Shown one piece after another: positions 60,015 through 64,000 of a stretch of DNA of 64,000 nucleotides. Position numbers and translations under genes: made by a program. Source of the stretch: Flavobacterium sp. ALJ2 (lineage in GTDB: Bacteria; Bacteroidota; Bacteroidia; Flavobacteriales; Flavobacteriaceae); NCBI RefSeq assembly GCF_015594725.1, contig NZ_JADNRC010000001.1, positions 310,001 through 374,000 of the forward strand, given 5' to 3'. Positions within the stretch are counted from its first letter, which is position 1; every line of letters begins with the position of its first letter. The notes beneath the pieces are model-generated. The model had not been told where the DNA came from, did not search any database, and saw only the letters and a program-made list of their open reading frames with translations.

Positions 60015-63000
60015 TTACTTAACAATAAGCAACCATCCTTTTCCTTTTTCTACAGTTATTTCATCTGTTGCAGAGAAAGTTTTCGAAGGTTGGAAATTAA
60101 GAATCTCAGGAGCCACTATTGTAGCTTTAGCAGGATTGATTCCTAGTTTTTTCCAATCGATGATAAGTTTCACTTTCACATCAGTATCTGCCCAACTTGC
60201 GATAGAAATTAATGCAGAACCGTTCTTTTTATAAACTGTAGCCAGAACTTTATCGTTGGATGTTTTTACCGGACAGTTTTCGCTCCAATATCCAATCATT
60301 TTAGAACCTTTTATACCAAACGTATCCCATAATTTCCAGATAGCTCTAGGGTCGGCATTTCCGCTCCAAGGCATTCTGTTTGTCATTCCATAGACCATTC
60401 CTCTCCATGCATTGCCTCCGTCTTGCAACATTTCACCCATTAAGCCAAAAGGGATTCCGCTTACTTCTGTCAGGAAAAAGTCAGGTTGATTTTTTTCGTA
60501 GTCAAAATATTCTCCAAACCATAGTTTGTTTACATAAGGAAAGTGTTCCATGTATAAATTGGCACTATTGTTAAAACCATCACTTTTATTGTACTGGTTG
60601 GCACTGTGTAAATCGATAATTCCAGGGTGACCATCTTTGGTAAGTACTCTTTTAATACGTTTCATTGTAATTCTGTCAAACGCTACATCATCAAGATAAA
60701 CACCATCAATACCTACATTTTGGGTCAACCAATTCATTCCTTCTACGTAATAATTATGCCAACGGTTCATGCCACTGTTTACGATTGCAGCATCTTTAAT
60801 TCCGGGAACAAACCATGCAGGAATATAATCGTCGCCTACATGTTCTTGTAACCAAGAGAATCCGCCTCCTTTTCCTGGAGAATAAATTTCATGCCCCAGA
60901 CTTTTCAATGCAAACGTTTCATAGGCTTTATTCGAAACTTCTCTTACTGTATTATAAATTTTTACTTTCAATCCTTTTTCATGCGCTTCATCGATATAAC
61001 TTTTCATCTTTTTAAATTCGATAAAAGGGTAATTGATATAAGGATTTATCTCATTTGCATGATGTATATTAATTACTGTTGCACTTGTTTTAACAATAGT
61101 GTCAATGCTACTGTATTTATGGTAAAATTTAGTGTTCCATTGAAAATCGGTATCAATTGTGTGGAAAGGCGTAATCAATAAATTAAAGTTGTAATACAAG
61201 ACATCTCCTTTTTTCATGCTTCGAGCTCCGCTATATGCATTTACCAAAATTGATTTTTGATTTGGAGTTATCGTAATTCCTCCTTTGTTATCGTTACCCC
61301 ATGAAGTGGGTAATAATAAAGGTTTTTGTAAATAGAAATTGGTATTTAAAGGTCGGCTGTATTTTTCATCTCTCAAAGAAAATTGTAATCCAGAATTTAC
61401 ACTTCCAATCCATGCACCATCTTGATTTTTATGTGCTACATCCCATTTCCAGTCAAAAGTTGCTGGACGATCACCCCCTTTTTGACCTAATCCCATCATG
61501 TATTTTGCCGATGAAGGTTCGAATGGTAAATGAATATTAATATCATTAAAAGTAGCCTCTTCAAGAGCTGTAATTTTTACGGTATAAGATAAAAATCCGT
61601 CAAATTCTAAAGCTCCGTTTACATCCATTTGTAGCGATTGCGATGTCGAAGTACTTTCCCAAGAAACAGTTCCGACTTCTTTTTTCAAGAATTTAATTCC
61701 TGTGTTTTTCCATTTTAAAGATTCTTTTCCAGCAGCATCTACAAAATGAAATTCTACTGGAGAAGAAAGAATGTTATTAACTTTTGTACCAATAGAGGTC
61801 ATTTCTGGTGTAAAAAAAGTTTGAATCTGAGCAGGAAAACCATTTGTAGCTAAAACTAATTTTCTGCCCAATAAAGAGATTTCCGAATCTTTTACCGCTA
61901 GAGGAGTATAAGGTGCAATAACAGTGTTTTCTTGTGCCAGAGTTGAATTTAACCATTTTAAACGTGTCATTTTCTCTAGATTATCAATTCCTCCATTTTT
62001 AGTGACTTCATTCGTTACTTTTATTTGAAGTGTAATTTCCTTTGGTTTTCCATCGGCAGTAACAGTAGCTTTTCCTGTGTAAGTTCCTGCAGCAGCAGTT
62101 TGAGGAATATCGATTCCGCACCACATTGCCTGTACTTTTCCTTTTGGAACAGAAACTGTATTAGTAAAAACAGCCCCATCGTATTTTACTCCATCGGTAT
62201 TAATGCAACCAATATTTTTTGCCGAAATGATGTCTCCATTACTGTTTTTTAAATCCGTGAATGTAACCTTCACATTTTTTAAATCCTGTATAGCATAAAT
62301 ACCTAATTGAAAGGCTAAATATTCTCCTTTTAAAGCTGTGTCCGAAAAAGTGTTTTGAGTTCCTTTTTGAATCCATCTTTGTGGTAAATCATTTTTCATT
62401 CGAATAGAATAAATTCTATCTTCTGGAAAAACCAGAAATGAACTACCGCTATTTTTTGCAATGATAGCTGTAGTTTCTGCCGCAGTTGCAATTACATCCA
62501 TTGGGTAAAAACTATTGAAAGCATTTATACTTTGAATTTCTGTTAATGTGCAATTGTCGGCCAAATTTGTTTTGATTTTTGATACCCATTGCGCATCTGC
62601 TTTATTTTCGGGTTTTGCATAAAGACCTTTAAGATAATTGGCGTCGCCTTCATCAATATAAGGCATATAATAAATGTAATATGTTCCCTTACCTGATATA
62701 GGTTCAAAGAAAATAGTACCGCTTTCTCTAGTGATAGCATCGGTTTTTATATTGAGAATTGTTGCACCAGTTTTACCATCTTGTACGATGATTCTTTTTA
62801 GTTCTGGTTTTTCATCTCTTCTACGCCATTCGATGGTGGTTTTAGCAATATTATCTCTTCCCGTAAATTCAACCACAGCGCGATGATTTCCTAATAAATC
62901 AGGATTCCAGCTGTCTTTTCCATCGGTGTATTTTATTTGTTGTGCAGTCATTGGCATGCTGAAAATGTAAAGACACATAATCAATATTCGACTCAAAATT

Positions 63001-63026
63001 TGTCTGTTTTTTAGATGTTGTTTCAT
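60015..63026 (-). CDS. DUF6067/GH123-like glycoside hydrolase, secreted
   Basis: A 1003-aa exported protein (signal region 1-29, IFSMPMTAQ). The N-terminal half has beta domains (about 30-370, e.g. GEYLAFQLGIYAIQDLKNVK, VQAMWCGIDIPQTAAAGTYT). From about residue 660 on a TIM-barrel-like part shows GLKVKIYNTVREVSNKAYET, QNVGIDGVYLDDVAFDRITM (paired Asp at a strand end), IIDLHSANQYNKSDGFNNS and YMEHFPYVNKLWFGEYFDYE. This agrees with what I recall of DUF6067 proteins related to GH123 beta-N-acetylgalactosaminidases. The Asp pair in LDDV and the Glu in FGEYFD are catalytic candidates. The exact activity is unknown. A GalNAc-directed role would match GH109 in the same region. Confidence 0.8.
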   Translation of the reverse strand: MKQHLKNRQILSRILIMCLYIFSMPMTAQQIKYTDGKDSWNPDLLGNHRAVVEFTGRDNIAKTTIEWRRRDEKPELKRIIVQDGKTGATILNIKTDAITRESGTIFFEPISGKGTYYIYYMPYIDEGDANYLKGLYAKPENKADAQWVSKIKTNLADNCTLTEIQSINAFNSFYPMDVIATAAETTAIIAKNSGSSFLVFPEDRIYSIRMKNDLPQRWIQKGTQNTFSDTALKGEYLAFQLGIYAIQDLKNVKVTFTDLKNSNGDIISAKNIGCINTDGVKYDGAVFTNTVSVPKGKVQAMWCGIDIPQTAAAGTYTGKATVTADGKPKEITLQIKVTNEVTKNGGIDNLEKMTRLKWLNSTLAQENTVIAPYTPLAVKDSEISLLGRKLVLATNGFPAQIQTFFTPEMTSIGTKVNNILSSPVEFHFVDAAGKESLKWKNTGIKFLKKEVGTVSWESTSTSQSLQMDVNGALEFDGFLSYTVKITALEEATFNDINIHLPFEPSSAKYMMGLGQKGGDRPATFDWKWDVAHKNQDGAWIGSVNSGLQFSLRDEKYSRPLNTNFYLQKPLLLPTSWGNDNKGGITITPNQKSILVNAYSGARSMKKGDVLYYNFNLLITPFHTIDTDFQWNTKFYHKYSSIDTIVKTSATVINIHHANEINPYINYPFIEFKKMKSYIDEAHEKGLKVKIYNTVREVSNKAYETFALKSLGHEIYSPGKGGGFSWLQEHVGDDYIPAWFVPGIKDAAIVNSGMNRWHNYYVEGMNWLTQNVGIDGVYLDDVAFDRITMKRIKRVLTKDGHPGIIDLHSANQYNKSDGFNNSANLYMEHFPYVNKLWFGEYFDYEKNQPDFFLTEVSGIPFGLMGEMLQDGGNAWRGMVYGMTNRMPWSGNADPRAIWKLWDTFGIKGSKMIGYWSENCPVKTSNDKVLATVYKKNGSALISIASWADTDVKVKLIIDWKKLGINPAKATIVAPEILNFQPSKTFSATDEITVEKGKGWLLIVK

Positions 63027-63067
63027 TTTGTGTGTTCAAGTTAAAAAAAGTATGCGTATTTATAATT

Positions 63068-64000
63068 TTAGTAAACGGCTTTTAAATTGTTTTTTTTCCA
63101 GTAAGCAATAATAGGTTTATATGGACCATATTTATGCTGTTGTTCCGTAAAAGTATCTCCAAAAGGGCCATGTGCATAATCAATAGGTTTACTCATTTCG
63201 TTGGGATAATCAAATGTTTTAGGGTTTGGTCTCGTATGAATGGCATCGTCATTTACATAAGCAGCAATATCTAGTGCTTGTGCATCGGTAAGATGAGGTT
63301 TTCCAATAGCGACCTTATCATAAGGCATATTACCTTTTAACCATTGGGCTTGTTTAATAATTCGGTGCATGCTTGATCCAGGTTGATATCCGTATTTTCC
63401 CCAAAGAGGAGGATAGGTGTAGCCTGATTTATCTGCATTGTATTGGCCTTGACCATCTTCACCGTGGCATCTTACACAGTTTTCGGTAAAAAGAACTTTG
63501 CCTCTTGCAGAGCTTGCAGCTACATCTGGAAAAAATATTTCCATGTTCTTGGCTCCTTTAAATAAACTGTCTTTAGGTACAAATGTGCTAATCCATTTAA
63601 AATAAGATAAAAAAGCAACCATTTCTTTCCCGTCAAGCGGAAGTGGTTTCCCCGAATGAGGTCGCATGATGCAATTATTAATACGTTCTGCCAACGTGAG
63701 TACTTTATTTTCTCGTCCGCGGTATTGTGGATAGTTATCATGAGAAGACATCAGGTTTAGGGAATATGGTTTGGTACCAGCATCTTGATGGCAATTGGTA
63801 CAATTCATTTTATTTCCCAAATATTTTCCATTAATCCCATTTGGACCAATGTAATAGGATGTTCTTAACATCAATTCCTTTCCATAACGCACCGATTCAC
63901 CAAATTTGTCATTTGGAATTTTGGAGGTGTCAATAGTAATATAGGAATCCTTATTAGGAGATTCCATAGCTATTGATTTAGCAGAAGATGTATTGCAAGA
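63068..64000 (-). CDS. Diheme c-type cytochrome, TsdA-like lipoprotein, cut by window edge
   Basis: The open frame continues past ATG 63967 to the window edge and reads SCNTSSAKSIA just before it, so the real start lies outside and the SC at the edge is probably the lipobox Cys. Two heme-binding motifs are present: NCTNCHQDAGTKP and NCVRCHGEDGQGQ. The surrounding stretches YPQYRGRENKVLTLAERINN, CIMRPHSGKPLPLDGKEMVA and HLTDAQALDIAAYVND match diheme cytochromes of the TsdA (thiosulfate dehydrogenase) type; Met or His as sixth ligand cannot be fixed. It should act in the periplasm. Gap of 41 nt to the DUF6067 gene, so possibly co-transcribed, though function seems unrelated. Confidence 0.82.
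   Translation of the reverse strand, partial: SCNTSSAKSIAMESPNKDSYITIDTSKIPNDKFGESVRYGKELMLRTSYYIGPNGINGKYLGNKMNCTNCHQDAGTKPYSLNLMSSHDNYPQYRGRENKVLTLAERINNCIMRPHSGKPLPLDGKEMVAFLSYFKWISTFVPKDSLFKGAKNMEIFFPDVAASSARGKVLFTENCVRCHGEDGQGQYNADKSGYTYPPLWGKYGYQPGSSMHRIIKQAQWLKGNMPYDKVAIGKPHLTDAQALDIAAYVNDDAIHTRPNPKTFDYPNEMSKPIDYAHGPFGDTFTEQQHKYGPYKPIIAYWKKNNLKAVY

Noticed and set aside
1..64000. tRNA, rRNA and CRISPR arrays
   Set aside because: No cloverleaf T-loop sequence, rRNA-like stretch or regularly spaced repeats were seen on reading.

Overview
The window looks like a chromosomal segment of a Flavobacterium-type Bacteroidota. The evidence is low GC, promoters of the Bacteroidota type (TTG, a 17-23 nt spacer, then TAnnTTTG), almost no Shine-Dalgarno sequences, the gliding gene gldI, glutamine synthetases of types II and III side by side, SusC/SusD proteins and many lipoproteins. 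I see no rRNA, tRNA, CRISPR array or intact insertion sequence.

Bases 1-9.7 kb hold the N-terminal part of a restriction/methylation-like protein cut by the window edge, an XRE regulator with an apparently leaderless start, an M13 peptidase lipoprotein, an esterase, a TerC membrane protein and glutamine synthetase II. Glutamine synthetase III is divergent from it across a 407-nt region with four copies of a G-rich motif. Bases 12.3-17.9 kb are a curli (functional amyloid) locus: csgA-like, a terminator, csgB-like, csgE, csgF, csgG and a large lipoprotein. CsgE and CsgG carry extra domains absent from the E. coli proteins. purM, a small unknown gene and a GNAT acetyltransferase follow.

Bases 20.6-23.7 kb are a decayed accessory patch: an ankyrin gene with an in-frame amber codon, an unknown gene, the C-terminal remnant of a GH92 mannosidase with an in-frame TGA, and a DUF6708-like membrane protein. 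Bases 24.1-28.2 kb are a four-gene operon read leftward: nrnA-like phosphoesterase, gldI and two cyclophilin-FKBP fusion isomerases. Bases 28.3-40.4 kb are mostly housekeeping: a CLC antiporter, a Rid protein, a PhyH dioxygenase, a Hint-like protein, cbpA/cbpM, guaA, a four-LysM protein fused to a periplasmic-binding domain, and an OsmC protein. A wrecked LysM/SPOR-like gene lies between guaA and the LysM gene.

Bases 40.6-64 kb, almost all on the minus strand, form a polysaccharide/glycoconjugate utilisation region. It encodes a GH35 beta-galactosidase, a GH109 enzyme, a DUF3472 protein, SusD, SusC, a Tat-exported metallophosphoesterase, a CBM9-like protein, a LacI-family regulator, an M1 peptidase, a DUF5107-TPR protein, a DUF6067-type glycosidase and a diheme cytochrome c. 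The same 14-bp palindrome (TGTGTTCGAACACA and variants) lies upstream of susC and between the metallophosphoesterase and CBM9-like genes. In both places it is followed, on the minus strand, by a near-identical promoter with an unusual -7 box. This points to a small local regulon run by the neighbouring LacI protein. The enzymes suggest galactose/GalNAc-containing glycans, possibly glycoproteins, as substrate.

Many intergenic spaces hold palindromic dispersed repeats typical of flavobacterial genomes; these are listed individually.
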